This document shows positions 7,864-17,724 of a DNA stretch of 64,000 nucleotides, in pieces. Position 1 is the stretch's first letter; the number at the start of each line of letters is the position of its first letter. Source of the stretch: Marinobacter zhanjiangensis (GTDB taxonomy: Bacteria > Pseudomonadota > Gammaproteobacteria > Pseudomonadales > Oleiphilaceae); NCBI RefSeq assembly GCF_014651935.1, contig NZ_BMXV01000008.1:62001-126000 (forward strand), read 5' to 3'. Under the pieces are notes generated by a model. The model was not told the origin of the DNA. It ran no database searches and saw nothing but the letters and a program-made list of their open reading frames with translations. A program made the translations under genes and the position numbers.

Positions 7864-8307
7864 TCATGCCGAGGCCAGTTTTTCGATACCGAGGTTGGCC
7901 AGGGCGTCCGCTCGTTCGTTGCCCGGCACGCCGGAGTGCCCCTTGACCCAGTGCCAGGTGATGTCGTGGCGTGCCACCTCTTCATCCAGGGCGCGCCAGA
8001 GGTCTTCGTTTTTTACCGGTTTGCGGGCAGCGGTCTTCCAGCCGTTCTTTTTCCACCCGGCCATCCATTCAGTTATGCCTTTCCGGACGTACTGGGAATC
8101 CGTGTACAGATCCACGTGGCAGGGCCGTTTCAGGGCTTTCAGCCCTTCGATGGCGGCCATCAGTTCCATGCGATTATTGGTGGTGGTGCCCTCACCCCCG
8201 AACAGCTCGCGGGAGCTTTCCCCGTAACTCAGCAAGGCTCCCCAGCCACCAGGGCCCGGGTTGCCCTTGCAGGCACCATCGGTATACAGCGTTACTTTTC
8301 CAGTCAT
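7864..8307 (-). CDS. rnhA: Ribonuclease HI
   Basis: A 147-residue RNase H type 1 that cleaves the RNA strand of RNA-DNA hybrids (R-loops, primers). The carboxylate triad is in the canonical positions: Asp10 ([12 protein letters not shown]), Glu48 ([10 protein letters not shown]) and Asp70 (DLYTDSQYV); the fourth, in NERADALAN, and the active-site-loop histidine in HWVKGHSG are also visible. The basic protrusion [16 protein letters not shown] matches E. coli RNase HI. The start codon overlaps the stop of the upstream methyltransferase gene by one base (TAATG), so translation is likely coupled. Confidence 0.96.
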   Translation of the reverse strand: MTGKVTLYTDGACKGNPGPGGWGALLSYGESSRELFGGEGTTTNNRMELMAAIEGLKALKRPCHVDLYTDSQYVRKGITEWMAGWKKNGWKTAARKPVKNEDLWRALDEEVARHDITWHWVKGHSGVPGNERADALANLGIEKLASA

Positions 8308-9167
8308 TAACGATTCCGGTCTGAATAATTGGCTTCGGTACGGAGCGGCTCTGCTTCATCGCCGTAGCCCCGTCGTGTGATGCCGAGTGTACCGGGAGCG
8401 GGCATCGGAATCACCTTACCCGGCCGCCATGCCCAGCGACGGGCAATGGGAGAGCACACACGTTTGGTGGCGAGTACACAGTAGTAGGCGCCGAGCGGCA
8501 GCATGCCCTGGGTGCCGGCATATTCAAGCAGACTGCGACGCTCCGCCAGTGACTCGCTCTGCAGCGGTAAACGGAAGAAATAGGTGCCGGAACGGTCCAC
8601 CGAACAGTCCAGCAGGTTGAGCCAGTCCTCCATCCGCGAGCGCAACAGGAAGCGGCCACACCACGGCCCGCGACGGCGACGACTCAGCAAGCGGCGGATG
8701 CCCCAGGAACTGAGCGGATTGAACCCCAGCACCAGCAACTGCCCACCGCCGCGCAATACGCGGGTGGATTCCCGCAGCACCTGGTGCGGCCAGGCGGTGA
8801 AATCCGCGGTATGGTGAAGGATGACCAGATCCACCGACCCGGACGGAAACGGCAACTCGTCAGGATCACACACCACAACCCCCTCGGGCAGGTCCTTGCG
8901 CCAGTACGGCGTTGCCACGATATGCTGGGTGAAGTCGGTATCCGGTGCCAGCGGCAGACGATTACTCAGCGCAATGTGCAACTGACGCGCTCCACCCAGA
9001 TCCGCCACATGGGTCCGCACGCAGGCACGCTGGTCTTCCAGCAATGCCTGACCCAGGGAGGACTGGAACCAGGCCTCGAAACTGCGATGACATGCCCGGT
9101 AATCGGGCTGGCGTCGGCGCCCGCGACGGAAGATACGTAACCACTTCCAGCCTTGATTATTTGCCAT
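8307..9167 (-). CDS. Class I SAM-dependent methyltransferase (rnhA-linked)
   Basis: A 286-residue protein with a Rossmann-like methyltransferase core in the middle: [24 protein letters not shown] (motifs II-III, about residues 99-121) and [20 protein letters not shown] (motifs IV-V). The glycine-rich SAM motif I is degenerate: the expected DxGxGxG appears as [14 protein letters not shown] (about residues 54-67). The same family sits next to rnhA-dnaQ and gloB in Pseudomonas; its substrate is not known. The N-terminus is very basic (residues 8-19), as is residue 159-167, which could suit nucleic-acid or membrane binding. It is divergent from gloB with 93 bp between start codons and overlaps rnhA downstream. 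Confidence 0.85.
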   Translation of the reverse strand: MANNQGWKWLRIFRRGRRRQPDYRACHRSFEAWFQSSLGQALLEDQRACVRTHVADLGGARQLHIALSNRLPLAPDTDFTQHIVATPYWRKDLPEGVVVCDPDELPFPSGSVDLVILHHTADFTAWPHQVLRESTRVLRGGGQLLVLGFNPLSSWGIRRLLSRRRRGPWCGRFLLRSRMEDWLNLLDCSVDRSGTYFFRLPLQSESLAERRSLLEYAGTQGMLPLGAYYCVLATKRVCSPIARRWAWRPGKVIPMPAPGTLGITRRGYGDEAEPLRTEANYSDRNR

Positions 9168-9260
9168 CCATTACCCCGACAGTCGGTGGGACACCCTTGG
9201 GCACGAGCAACCCGATGCTTTATAGTAACAGGCACCCCTATCATCCGAAACGAGGGCATT

Positions 9261-10055
9261 ATGCTGACCATCACACCGATACCGGCGTTCTCTGACAATT
9301 ACATCTGGTGCCTGGCCGATACAGACTCCCGCAAGGCCCTGATTGTCGATCCCGGCCAGGCGAAGCCGGTAGCGGACTACCTTACCCGGAACCAGCTCGC
9401 CCTCGACACCATCCTGGTCACCCACCACCACCCCGATCACACCGGTGGTATCGCCACGCTGCGTGACCAGTTCAACCCCACCAGGATAGTGGCACCGGCC
9501 AACTCTCCATTCACCGGTGGCACCGATACGGTTCATCCCGGCGACCAGGTGGTCTGGCAATCCCTCACTTTTCAGGTACTGGACACCCCGGGTCACACCC
9601 TCGACCATATCGCCTTTTTCTGCGATACCCCGGTGGCAGGACGGCCGGCGCTATTCTGCGGCGACACCCTGTTCGCCTGTGGTTGCGGGCGCCTGTTCGA
9701 AGGTACGCCCGGGCAGATGGTGGAATCCCTGGCAAGCCTTCGGGCCCTGCCGGATGACACCGCTGTTTTCTGTGCCCATGAATACACCCTCGCCAACCTC
9801 CGTTTTGCGCGCAGCTGGCTGCCCGACGATCCTGCCCTGGCGGCCTTCGAGGAACATTGCCAGGCCCTTCGGGATGACGACAGGCCCACCGTGCCGGTGG
9901 TACTGGGTGATGAAAAACAGCGCAATCCGTTCCTGCGCTGGGACGACCCAATCGTGATCCGGGCCGCGGAAGCCTACGGCCGCGAACACAACCTTGTAAC
10001 CGATAGTGACAGCGCCGTATTTGCGGCAGTGCGTCACGGCAAGGACAACTTCTGA
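9261..10055 (+). CDS. gloB: Hydroxyacylglutathione hydrolase (glyoxalase II)
   Basis: A 264-residue metallo-beta-lactamase-fold hydrolase, the normal glyoxalase II length. It splits S-lactoylglutathione to lactate and glutathione, the second step of methylglyoxal detoxification. The dinuclear metal site is clear: H55-x-H57-x-D59-H60 in [12 protein letters not shown], then [12 protein letters not shown] (His near residue 113), [17 protein letters not shown] (bridging Asp) and [15 protein letters not shown]. The C-terminal glutathione-binding helix pair ends with [12 protein letters not shown] start at the ATG at 9261 ([16 protein letters not shown]), the family N-terminus; the open frame extends 36 codons upstream without homology. 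Confidence 0.96.
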   Translation: MLTITPIPAFSDNYIWCLADTDSRKALIVDPGQAKPVADYLTRNQLALDTILVTHHHPDHTGGIATLRDQFNPTRIVAPANSPFTGGTDTVHPGDQVVWQSLTFQVLDTPGHTLDHIAFFCDTPVAGRPALFCGDTLFACGCGRLFEGTPGQMVESLASLRALPDDTAVFCAHEYTLANLRFARSWLPDDPALAAFEEHCQALRDDDRPTVPVVLGDEKQRNPFLRWDDPIVIRAAEAYGREHNLVTDSDSAVFAAVRHGKDNF

Positions 10056-10131
10056 TCGAATACACTTCAGATCCGGCATGCCAGTGTTCCACAATGGGCC
10101 CTGGCGTTGCTATCCCGTAACGCAGGTCTGA

Positions 10132-10160
10132 TTGACCCGGATTCGACGGTTACATAAAAT
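10132..10160 (+). promoter_or_regulatory. Putative sigma-70 promoter of mltD
   Basis: TTGACC (10132-10137), 17-bp spacer, TAAAAT (10155-10160). The predicted start near 10167 leaves a leader of about 68 bases. No operator-like dyad is obvious around it. Confidence 0.5.
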
Positions 10161-10234
10161 CGCGAACGTTTCCCGGAACCCGTTTACCCGCTCGGCAGGC
10201 AGGGAAACAGGCTGGAATCCGTCCGATCTCTGGA

Positions 10235-11956
10235 ATGTCCTTTATGATGGCAAGACGTACGACCACTTTGACTCTGCTGACCGTGCTGCTCACCGGTTGC
10301 TCCTCCACCCCTTCCTGGTTCGGACAAGAGAAGGAAACCGTACTGGACTCGCACCAGCAAACGGTGGCTGCCGGTGACGACGCTCTCAAGCGGTCAGTGG
10401 AAAACCGTGAGGGAGATGGCACCACGGAGCTGGACGAATCCATTGAGCCCTCGCTCAAGCTCACTGCGGAACAGGCCCGTGACCGCCTGGATTCCGGCGA
10501 GGTCGCCGACGGCGAGGCAGCCGAGGAAGAGCGTGATCTCTGGAACCGTATCCGCGCCGGCTTTGCCATGAACCATGACCAGGGGGATGAGCGCGTCCAG
10601 CAGCAGTTGGCGTGGTTCCAGAAACACCCGTCGTACATCAACCGGGTGGTTGAGCGGGGCCGGCGCTATCTGCACTACATCGTCGAGGAAACCGAGCGGC
10701 GCGGTCTGCCCATGGAATATGCCTTGCTACCCGTCGTGGAAAGCGCGTTCGATCCTTTCGCCTACTCCCACGGCCGCGCCTCGGGTCTCTGGCAGTTCAT
10801 TCCGGGTACCGGCCGCCATTTCGGCCTGGATCAGAGCTGGTGGCACGATGGCCGGCGTGATGTGGTGGGCTCCACCAACGCGGCGCTTACCTACCTCGAC
10901 CAGTTGGCGAAACGTTTCGATGGCGATCCCACCCTCGCCCTGGCCGCCTACAACAGTGGTGGCGGCACGGTAAATTCCGCCATCCGTCGCAATAACCGAA
11001 AGGGCGAGCCAACGGATTACTGGTCTCTGGACCTGCCCCGGGAAACCCGTCATTACGTACCCAAACTCATTGCCCTTGCCAAAATCTTTGACGACCCCGA
11101 AGCCTACGGTATTGAACTGCCGCCCCTGGAAGACGAGCCTTACTTCGAGATCGTTGAAACCGGTGGTCAGATCGACCTGGCCCACGCCGCCGAACTGGCG
11201 GGCGTCGATGTGGATGAAATCTATCTGCTGAACCCGTCCTATAACCGTTGGGCCACCCGCCCGGATGGGCCTCACCGCCTGCTGGTGCCCGTGGCCAGTG
11301 CCAACCGCTTCCGCCAGGGAATTGCCTCCCTTGACCCCGACACCCGGGTTTCCTGGAACAGCTATGAGGTCCGGTCTGGTGACAACCTGGGCGCCATCGC
11401 CCGCCGCAACGGCACCACGGCGTCGGTACTTCGCGAAGTCAACAAACTCAACGGCGATCTGATCCGTGTGGGACAGCAACTGTTGATTCCGTCAGCCCGC
11501 GCGGACCAGGGCACCTACAGCCACAGCCAGAACCAGCGCCTTGCCCGCAAACAGGAGCAGGCCGGTCGCAACAGTGACGGCCAGCGTGTCAGCCACCTGG
11601 TGAAACGGGGCGACACCTTCTGGGACATTGCCCGCGAGCACGGCGTCAGCGTTCGCCAGGTCGCCGCCTGGAATGGTATGGCGCCGGGTGACCCGCTGGT
11701 GCCTGGCCGCAAGCTGGTAATCTGGTCCAAAAATGCACAGGCCGCCGCCGGCACACAAGTGGCGAGCAACAACCGCTCCGGCATGGTGCGCAAGGTAGGA
11801 TACCGGGTGCGCCAGGGGGACTCACTGTCGACCATCGCCAATCGTTTTGCGGTCAACGTCAGCGACATTGCCGCCTGGAACGATCTCAACACCGCCCGTT
11901 ATCTGCAACCCGGCCAGAGTCTGGTACTCTACGTGGATGTGCGGAACAGCCCCTGA
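10235..11956 (+). CDS. mltD: Membrane-bound lytic murein transglycosylase D with three LysM repeats
   Basis: A 573-residue lipoprotein. The N-terminus has a short basic/hydrophobic signal ending in a lipobox (LLTGC, acylated Cys22), so it is anchored in the outer membrane facing the periplasm. The SLT catalytic domain spans roughly residues 140-290, with the catalytic Glu169 in LLPVVESAFDP and the downstream SGLWQFIPGTGR and LALAAYNSGGG motifs. Three LysM modules follow (about residues 375-420, 450-496 and 522-568: YEVRSGD, HLVKRGD, YRVRQGD), which bind peptidoglycan. MltD cleaves glycan strands to give 1,6-anhydromuropeptides. Two further ATGs nearby (10244, 10247) are possible starts. The gene follows gloB and precedes yejABEF, as in Pseudomonas. 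Confidence 0.94.
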   Translation: MSFMMARRTTTLTLLTVLLTGCSSTPSWFGQEKETVLDSHQQTVAAGDDALKRSVENREGDGTTELDESIEPSLKLTAEQARDRLDSGEVADGEAAEEERDLWNRIRAGFAMNHDQGDERVQQQLAWFQKHPSYINRVVERGRRYLHYIVEETERRGLPMEYALLPVVESAFDPFAYSHGRASGLWQFIPGTGRHFGLDQSWWHDGRRDVVGSTNAALTYLDQLAKRFDGDPTLALAAYNSGGGTVNSAIRRNNRKGEPTDYWSLDLPRETRHYVPKLIALAKIFDDPEAYGIELPPLEDEPYFEIVETGGQIDLAHAAELAGVDVDEIYLLNPSYNRWATRPDGPHRLLVPVASANRFRQGIASLDPDTRVSWNSYEVRSGDNLGAIARRNGTTASVLREVNKLNGDLIRVGQQLLIPSARADQGTYSHSQNQRLARKQEQAGRNSDGQRVSHLVKRGDTFWDIAREHGVSVRQVAAWNGMAPGDPLVPGRKLVIWSKNAQAAAGTQVASNNRSGMVRKVGYRVRQGDSLSTIANRFAVNVSDIAAWNDLNTARYLQPGQSLVLYVDVRNSP

Positions 11957-11987
11957 TTTTTCCGGTCCAAGTCTTCCCACAGACTAA

Positions 11988-12012
11988 TACGGGCGGCAGC
12001 AAGCCGCCCGTA
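11988..12012. other. Perfect 10-bp stem hairpin between mltD and yejA
   Basis: TACGGGCGGC and GCCGCCCGTA pair around a 5-nt AGCAA loop. There is no T-run after it in either direction, so it may be a weak terminator of mltD, an mRNA end protector, or a leader hairpin of yejA, whose start is 26 bases downstream. Confidence 0.5.
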
Positions 12013-12038
12013 CAACAACGACGGGTATAAGAATTGCT

Positions 12039-13880
12039 ATGGCCAGACCAAGGATCTTCCGGTTTTCACCCCTGTTCGCGCTGACGGGCGCCCTGCTTCT
12101 GTCAGCCACACTCTCAGCCAGTGAAGACAACCCTGATCAAGGCAAGGCAGCACCGGTCGAGCCCGTACACGCGCTGGCCATGCATGGTGAGCCGGCTTAC
12201 GGCCCCGACTTCAGCCATTTCAGTTATGTCAACCCGGACGCTCCCAAAGGCGGTCGTCTGCGGCTGGCAGTCAGGGCCAACGGGTACGATACATTCAACC
12301 CGCTGGTGGTAAGGGGGGTGGCAGCCGCCGGCATCAGTACCTATTTGTACGACACACTGCTGGTATCCTCTGATGACGAGCCCTTTTCCGCCTACGGCCT
12401 GATAGCCGAGTCTATCGAGACGCCGGAAGACCGCAGCCATGTGGTCTACAATCTGCGACCCGAAGCCCGGTTCCACGATGGCCACCCCATCACTGCCGAG
12501 GATGTGGCCTTTACGTTCAATCTGCTGATGGAAAAAGGTCACCCGTTCTACCGCAGTTATTATGCCGGCGTTGAGAATGTCACCGTGGAGTCCGAGCGCC
12601 GGGTGCGCTTTGATTTCGGGGACACCAGCAACCGGGAATTGCCCCTGATCGTTGGCCAGATGCCGATTCTGCCGGAGCACTACTGGCAGGAGCATGTGTT
12701 TGGCGAGGAAGGGCTGACGCGGCCTCTGGGCAGCGGTCCCTACCGGATCGGCGAATTCGAGGCGGGCCGTTACATCACCTACGAACGGGCCGAGGACTAC
12801 TGGGCTGCCGATCTGCCCGTCCGCAAGGGCCGTTTCAACTTCGACCGCATCCGTTACGACTATTACTCGGATGAAACCGTCTCGCTGGAAGCCTTCAAGT
12901 CCGGTGACTATGATTTCCGCCTGGAATCCTCCGCCAAGAACTGGGCCACCGCCTATAGTGGCGACCGTTTCGCTGATGGCCGGATTATTACCGAGGCCAT
13001 CGAGCACCAGCGGCCCGCCGGCATGCAGGCGTTCATATTCAATACCCGCAGGGACAAGTTCTCCGATCCGAAGGTGCGTGAAGCAATCGCTCATGCCTTT
13101 GACTTCGACTGGGCCAACCGCAATCTTTTCTACGATCAGTATGAGCGCACCGACAGTTTCTTCGAGAACAGTGAACTGGCCTCCTCCGGCCTGCCGCAGG
13201 GACGCGAACTGGAAATACTGAATGCCTATCGCGACCAGTTGCCGGATGACGTCTTCACGGAAGCGTATTCGCCGCCGTCCACCGAGGGCGACCGTACCCT
13301 CCGCGACAACCTGCGCAAGGCCATGACGCTGCTGCAGGAGGCGGGCTACCGCATCCAGGACGGCGCCATGGTTCACCAGGACACCGGCGAAACCCTGTCG
13401 TTTCAATTCCTGTTACACCAGAAGAACTTCGAACGTATCGTGCTGCCGTTCAAGAACAACCTGGAACGCCTGGGCATGGATGTCAGCGTGCGGCTGGTGG
13501 ATACCAACCAGTACGTGGAACGGGTACAGAGCTACGACTTCGACATCGTGACTCAGGTCATCTCCCAGTCCGACTCGCCGGGCAATGAGCAGCGGGATTT
13601 CTGGCATTCCTCGGTGGTCGACATCAAAGGCTCCCGCAACTATGCCGGCATCGCGGATCCGGTGGTGGACGCACTGGTGGAGAAGGTTATCCAGGCCCCC
13701 GACCGCGAGACCCTGGTCAACCACGTGCGTGCCCTGGACCGCGTGCTGCTGCATGGCCATTACGTGGTTCCCCAATGGCACCTCTCCATGGACCGCATTG
13801 CCTACTGGTCTTTCCTGGAGCGCCCGGAAACCACACCCAAGAATGGTGTCGATGTCGATAACTGGTGGTATGGCGACTGA
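12039..13880 (+). CDS. yejA: YejA-type extracellular peptide-binding protein of an ABC importer
   Basis: A 613-residue periplasmic solute-binding protein of family 5 (SBP_bac_5, OppA/YejA group). A Sec signal peptide (basic MARPRIFRF, hydrophobic residues 10-27, cleavage near ATLSASEDN) exports it. YejA hallmarks are HALAMHGEPAYGPDFSHFSYVNPDAPKGG near the N-terminus and the family motifs VVYNLRPEARFHDG and DVAFTFN. The C-terminus ends in WWYGD, as in YejA. In E. coli the Yej system takes up peptides and the peptide antibiotic microcin C. Downstream permease and ATPase genes complete the transporter, with a 51-bp gap before yejB. The substrate here is inferred to be oligopeptides. Confidence 0.93.
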   Translation: MARPRIFRFSPLFALTGALLLSATLSASEDNPDQGKAAPVEPVHALAMHGEPAYGPDFSHFSYVNPDAPKGGRLRLAVRANGYDTFNPLVVRGVAAAGISTYLYDTLLVSSDDEPFSAYGLIAESIETPEDRSHVVYNLRPEARFHDGHPITAEDVAFTFNLLMEKGHPFYRSYYAGVENVTVESERRVRFDFGDTSNRELPLIVGQMPILPEHYWQEHVFGEEGLTRPLGSGPYRIGEFEAGRYITYERAEDYWAADLPVRKGRFNFDRIRYDYYSDETVSLEAFKSGDYDFRLESSAKNWATAYSGDRFADGRIITEAIEHQRPAGMQAFIFNTRRDKFSDPKVREAIAHAFDFDWANRNLFYDQYERTDSFFENSELASSGLPQGRELEILNAYRDQLPDDVFTEAYSPPSTEGDRTLRDNLRKAMTLLQEAGYRIQDGAMVHQDTGETLSFQFLLHQKNFERIVLPFKNNLERLGMDVSVRLVDTNQYVERVQSYDFDIVTQVISQSDSPGNEQRDFWHSSVVDIKGSRNYAGIADPVVDALVEKVIQAPDRETLVNHVRALDRVLLHGHYVVPQWHLSMDRIAYWSFLERPETTPKNGVDVDNWWYGD

Positions 13881-13931
13881 CTCCATGCTGAACCCGTCCC
13901 ACCTGCCTGACTACCGGAGCTGACAGTCGTT

Positions 13932-15008
13932 ATGGGCAGCTATATTCTCCGGCGTCTGGCACTGATCATCCCGACCCTGTTCGGGATCATGCTGCTCAAT
14001 TTTGTCATCGTGCAGGCCGCTCCCGGGGGGCCTGTCGAGCAGTTGCTGGCCGAAATGCAGGGCCATGGCGGCAGTACCCTCACCCGGGCCGGTGGGGGCG
14101 GCGGCAGCGAAGTGGCGTCCGGTGGTGATTCGCGCTCCTCCCAGGGCATACACCCGGAACTGCTGGCGGAAATCGAAGTCATGTACGGCTTTGACAAGCC
14201 ACCCCACGAACGCTTCTTCCAGATGATTGCCGACTACGTCCGGTTCGACTTCGGTGAATCCTTCTACCGGGACCGGACGGTGATCGAGCTGATCGTGGAA
14301 AAGCTGCCGGTGTCCATCTCGCTGGGGCTCTGGTCGACCCTGGTCATCTACCTGATTTCGATACCCCTGGGTATCCGCAAGGCGGTCAGCGATGGCTCCA
14401 GGTTCGATGTCTGGACCAGTTCCTTCATCGTCGTTGGTTATGCGATCCCGGGCTTCCTGTTCGCCATCATACTGATCGTTCTGTTCGGTGGCGGCAGCTA
14501 CTTTGACGTATTCCCCAACAGTGGCCTCACCTCCACCAATTTTGACGAGATGTCCTGGCCGGAAAAGATTCAGGACTACTTCATGCACCTGGTACTGCCG
14601 GTAACAGCCAATGTGATTGGCGGTTTTGCCACCCTCACCCTGCTCACCAAGAACTCCTTTCTCGATGAGATCGGCAAGCATTACGTGGTCACCGCCCGGG
14701 CCAAGGGTCTCAACCAGCGCCAGGTGCTCTACGGCCATGTATTTCGCAACGCCATGCTGATCGTGATCGCCAGCATGCCCGGTGTTCTGGTATCGCTGTT
14801 CTTTACCGGCTCGTTGCTGATCGAGGTAATTTTCTCACTGGATGGTCTTGGCCTGCTCGGCTTTGAAGCCGCCCTCAACCGGGATTACCCGGTGATCTTC
14901 GGCACGCTCTTTATCTTCACGCTGATGGGGCTGGTACTGAAACTGGTCAGCGACCTCACCTATGTGCTGGTAGACCCGCGCATCGACTTCGAAAGCAGGG
15001 AGGGCTAG
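13932..15008 (+). CDS. yejB: YejB-type ABC transporter permease
   Basis: A 358-residue inner-membrane permease of the peptide/dipeptide class (BPD_transp_1). The N-terminus [24 protein letters not shown] is typical of the B subunit, with the first helix at about residues 8-28. A Gly/Ser-rich insertion (about residues 45-70) and a periplasmic segment precede four or five further helices. The coupling EAA-type loop is seen in [26 protein letters not shown] (about residues 255-280). The protein ends in [11 protein letters not shown], matching YejB. It forms the translocation channel with YejE; the yejE start is only 6 bases downstream. Confidence 0.93.
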   Translation: MGSYILRRLALIIPTLFGIMLLNFVIVQAAPGGPVEQLLAEMQGHGGSTLTRAGGGGGSEVASGGDSRSSQGIHPELLAEIEVMYGFDKPPHERFFQMIADYVRFDFGESFYRDRTVIELIVEKLPVSISLGLWSTLVIYLISIPLGIRKAVSDGSRFDVWTSSFIVVGYAIPGFLFAIILIVLFGGGSYFDVFPNSGLTSTNFDEMSWPEKIQDYFMHLVLPVTANVIGGFATLTLLTKNSFLDEIGKHYVVTARAKGLNQRQVLYGHVFRNAMLIVIASMPGVLVSLFFTGSLLIEVIFSLDGLGLLGFEAALNRDYPVIFGTLFIFTLMGLVLKLVSDLTYVLVDPRIDFESREG

Positions 15009-15014
15009 GTTCTG

Positions 15015-16034
15015 TTGAAGCTATCACCCATCCAGCGCCGTCGTTTCGAGAACTTCCGCCGCAACCGTCGTGGTTACTGGTCCCTGTGGCTGTTCCTCAC
15101 GCTGTTTGTGCTGTCCATGTGCGCCGAGCTGATCGCCAACGACCGACCCCTGGTCATCTCCTATCAGGACGAGCTCTACTTCCCGGTGGTGCAGTCGATT
15201 CCCGAGGAAACCTTTGGTGGTTTCCTGCCCTCGGAGGCCAACTACCGGGACAGCTTCATCGAGGAGGAAATCAACAGTAACGGATGGATGGTGTGGCCAC
15301 CGATACGGTTCAGTTATGAAACGGTCAACTACGACCTGAACGAACCTTCACCAGCGCCACCGTCCGCGGAAAACTGGCTGGGCACAGACGACCAGGCCCG
15401 CGACGTGGCCGCGCGGGTGATCTACGGTTTCCGGATATCCGTGCTGTTCGGCCTGATCCTGACCGTTCTCAGCTGTATTGTGGGGGTATCCGTCGGGGCA
15501 CTGCAGGGCTACTACGGCGGCAAGGTGGACCTGCTGGGTCAGCGCTTCGTGGAGATCTGGTCGGGGCTGCCGGTGCTGTACCTGCTGATCATCCTGTCGG
15601 CCATTCTGCAGCCCAACTTCTGGTGGCTGCTGGGCATCATGCTGCTGTTCAGCTGGATGGGCCTGGTGGATGTGGTGCGCGCGGAATTCCTGCGGGCCCG
15701 CAACCTGGAATACGTCAAGGCGGCCAGAGCCCTGGGCCTGGGCAATCGCAAGATCATGTTCCGGCATATTTTGCCCAACGCCATGGTGGCCACCCTCACC
15801 TTTCTGCCGTTCATCCTGACGGGTGCCATTACCGGGCTCACATCCCTGGACTTTCTGGGCTTCGGGCTCCCTCCGGGGTCACCGTCCCTGGGCGAGCTGA
15901 TCTACCAGGCCAAGGAAAACCTGCATGCGCCCTGGCTGGCGGCATCAGCCTTTTTCAGTCTCGCCATCATGCTGACCCTGCTGGTGTTTGTTGGTGAAGC
16001 CGTGCGTGATGCCTTTGACCCGAGGAAGAACTGA
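15015..16034 (+). CDS. yejE: YejE-type ABC transporter permease
   Basis: The second inner-membrane permease of the Yej importer, 339 residues. Its start is a TTG at 15015: it is preceded by AGGGAGGG at a suitable distance and yields MKLSPIQRRRFENFRRNRRGYWSLW, matching the YejE N-terminus including the RNRRGYWSLW segment before the first helix. A long periplasmic loop (about residues 45-135) with WMVWPPIRFSYET and NWLGTDDQARDVAARVIYGFR follows; the EAA-type loop is YVKAARALGLGNRKIMFRHILPNAM. The C-terminus VGEAVRDAFDPRKN is the family ending. yejF starts one base after its stop. Confidence 0.93.
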   Translation: MKLSPIQRRRFENFRRNRRGYWSLWLFLTLFVLSMCAELIANDRPLVISYQDELYFPVVQSIPEETFGGFLPSEANYRDSFIEEEINSNGWMVWPPIRFSYETVNYDLNEPSPAPPSAENWLGTDDQARDVAARVIYGFRISVLFGLILTVLSCIVGVSVGALQGYYGGKVDLLGQRFVEIWSGLPVLYLLIILSAILQPNFWWLLGIMLLFSWMGLVDVVRAEFLRARNLEYVKAARALGLGNRKIMFRHILPNAMVATLTFLPFILTGAITGLTSLDFLGFGLPPGSPSLGELIYQAKENLHAPWLAASAFFSLAIMLTLLVFVGEAVRDAFDPRKN

Positions 16035-16035
16035 C

Positions 16036-17667
16036 ATGGCCGGCGTACTGGAATTCGACAACCTCACCCTGACCTTTGGCGCCGACGAGCCTGCCGTCCA
16101 GGGCCTCTCGTTCGAGGTCCGCGAGGGCGAGACCCTGGCGCTGGTTGGCGAAAGCGGCTCCGGCAAGTCGGTGTCTGCACTGTCAGTACTGCGACTGCTC
16201 GACCGCAATCTGGTCAACTATCCATCAGGCGCTATCCGCTATCGCGGGGAAGACCTGCTCAGTGCCGGTGAGCGCCGTTTGCGCCAGGTTCGCGGCCGTG
16301 CCATCAGCATGATCTTCCAGGAGCCGATGACGTCCCTGAACCCGCTGCATACCGTAGAGAAGCAGATCTCTGAAGTGCTGATGGTCCACAAGGGAATGCG
16401 AGGGCCGCAGGCACGCAAGCGGGTACTGGAACTTCTCGACCTGGTGGGCATTCCGCAACCGGAGGAACGACTGGACAGCCATCCCCACCAGCTTTCCGGC
16501 GGCCAGAAACAGCGGGTAATGATTGCCATGGCCCTGGCCAATGAGCCAGACCTACTGATTGCCGACGAGCCCACCACCGCACTGGATGTCACAGTACAGA
16601 AGCAGGTACTGGAACTGCTGCAGTCGCTGCAGCAACGATTCGGCATGGCGGTGCTGCTGATCACCCATGACCTCACCATCGTGCGTCACTATGCGCAACG
16701 GGTTGTGGTGATGGAGCAGGGAAAAATGGTGGAAGAAGGCGAAACGGAGCGCGTGTTCACGTCACCCGCTCACCCCTACACCCGCAAGCTGCTGGACTCC
16801 GAACCACCGCAAGCGCCGCAGCCGGCAGACACCAGCCAGGACGAACTGCTGCGGGTGGAAAAACTGAACGTGCGTTTTCCCATTGGCAAGTCACTGTTCG
16901 GCCGGACCCGGCGCTGGGCCCATGCGGTGCAGGATGTCAGCTTCACCGTACGTAAGGGCGAGACCCTGGGCATTGTCGGTGAAAGCGGCAGTGGCAAGAC
17001 CACCATTGGCCACGCCCTGTTGCAACTGACCGAGAGTCAGGGCCGGGTGTTTTTCCTCGGTGACCGGATCGACCACCTCAACCAGAAGGCTTTCCGGCCC
17101 TGGCGCCGGCGGATGCAACTGGTGTTTCAGGATCCCTTCGGCAGCCTGAGTCCGCGCATGTCGGTGGGCGATATCGTCCGCGAAGGCCTGGAGATTCACA
17201 GCGACACCAGCCGTGACGAACAGCAACAGCAGGTTATTCGCGCACTCACCGACGTGGGCTTGAACCCGGAGGCACGCCACCGTTACCCCCATGAATTCTC
17301 CGGTGGTCAGCGCCAGCGTATCGCCATTGCCCGGGCCCTGGTATTGCAGCCGGATGTGATTGTGCTGGATGAACCCACCTCGGCGCTGGATCGCACGGTT
17401 CAGAAACAGGTGATTGAATTGCTGCAGGAATTGCAGTCACGTTATCAGCTAAGCTATCTTTTCATCAGTCACGACCTGGCGGTGGTGCGGGCACTGAGTC
17501 ACCAGTTGCTGGTGTTGCGCTCCGGCCAGGTCATCGAAAGCGGTCCGTCGGAGGCCATATTCCAGAACCCGCAGTCCGGGTACACCCGGGAACTGCTGAC
17601 GGCCGCACTGTTTTACCGGCCGCCATCCGACGCAGCGGCCGCGGACCTCCGACCAAAGGACCGTTAG
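16036..17667 (+). CDS. yejF: YejF-type dual ABC ATPase
   Basis: A 543-residue fusion of two ABC ATPase domains that power the YejBE permease. Domain 1: Walker A GESGSGKS (residues 38-45), Q-loop MIFQEPMTSLNPL, signature LSGGQKQRV, Walker B LLIADEPTTALD. Domain 2: Walker A GESGSGKT (about residues 315-322), FQDPFGSLSPR, signature FSGGQRQRIA, Walker B VIVLDEPTSALD; each is followed by an oligopeptide-transporter C-terminal segment, e.g. PAHPYTRKLL. The ATG at 16036, 1 base after the yejE stop and preceded by GAGGAAG, is chosen over the longer frame from 15988 which overlaps yejE. Cytoplasmic face of the inner membrane. Confidence 0.95.
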   Translation: MAGVLEFDNLTLTFGADEPAVQGLSFEVREGETLALVGESGSGKSVSALSVLRLLDRNLVNYPSGAIRYRGEDLLSAGERRLRQVRGRAISMIFQEPMTSLNPLHTVEKQISEVLMVHKGMRGPQARKRVLELLDLVGIPQPEERLDSHPHQLSGGQKQRVMIAMALANEPDLLIADEPTTALDVTVQKQVLELLQSLQQRFGMAVLLITHDLTIVRHYAQRVVVMEQGKMVEEGETERVFTSPAHPYTRKLLDSEPPQAPQPADTSQDELLRVEKLNVRFPIGKSLFGRTRRWAHAVQDVSFTVRKGETLGIVGESGSGKTTIGHALLQLTESQGRVFFLGDRIDHLNQKAFRPWRRRMQLVFQDPFGSLSPRMSVGDIVREGLEIHSDTSRDEQQQQVIRALTDVGLNPEARHRYPHEFSGGQRQRIAIARALVLQPDVIVLDEPTSALDRTVQKQVIELLQELQSRYQLSYLFISHDLAVVRALSHQLLVLRSGQVIESGPSEAIFQNPQSGYTRELLTAALFYRPPSDAAAADLRPKDR

Positions 17668-17724
17668 TCAGGGCCTCCTTCTTCAGGGATAATGCCCGCA
17701 AAATTCATAATAGGGAGAACAGAC

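Noticed and set aside
12114..13406. 430-codon minus-strand frame opposite yejA
   Set aside because: Antisense shadow of a well-supported gene.
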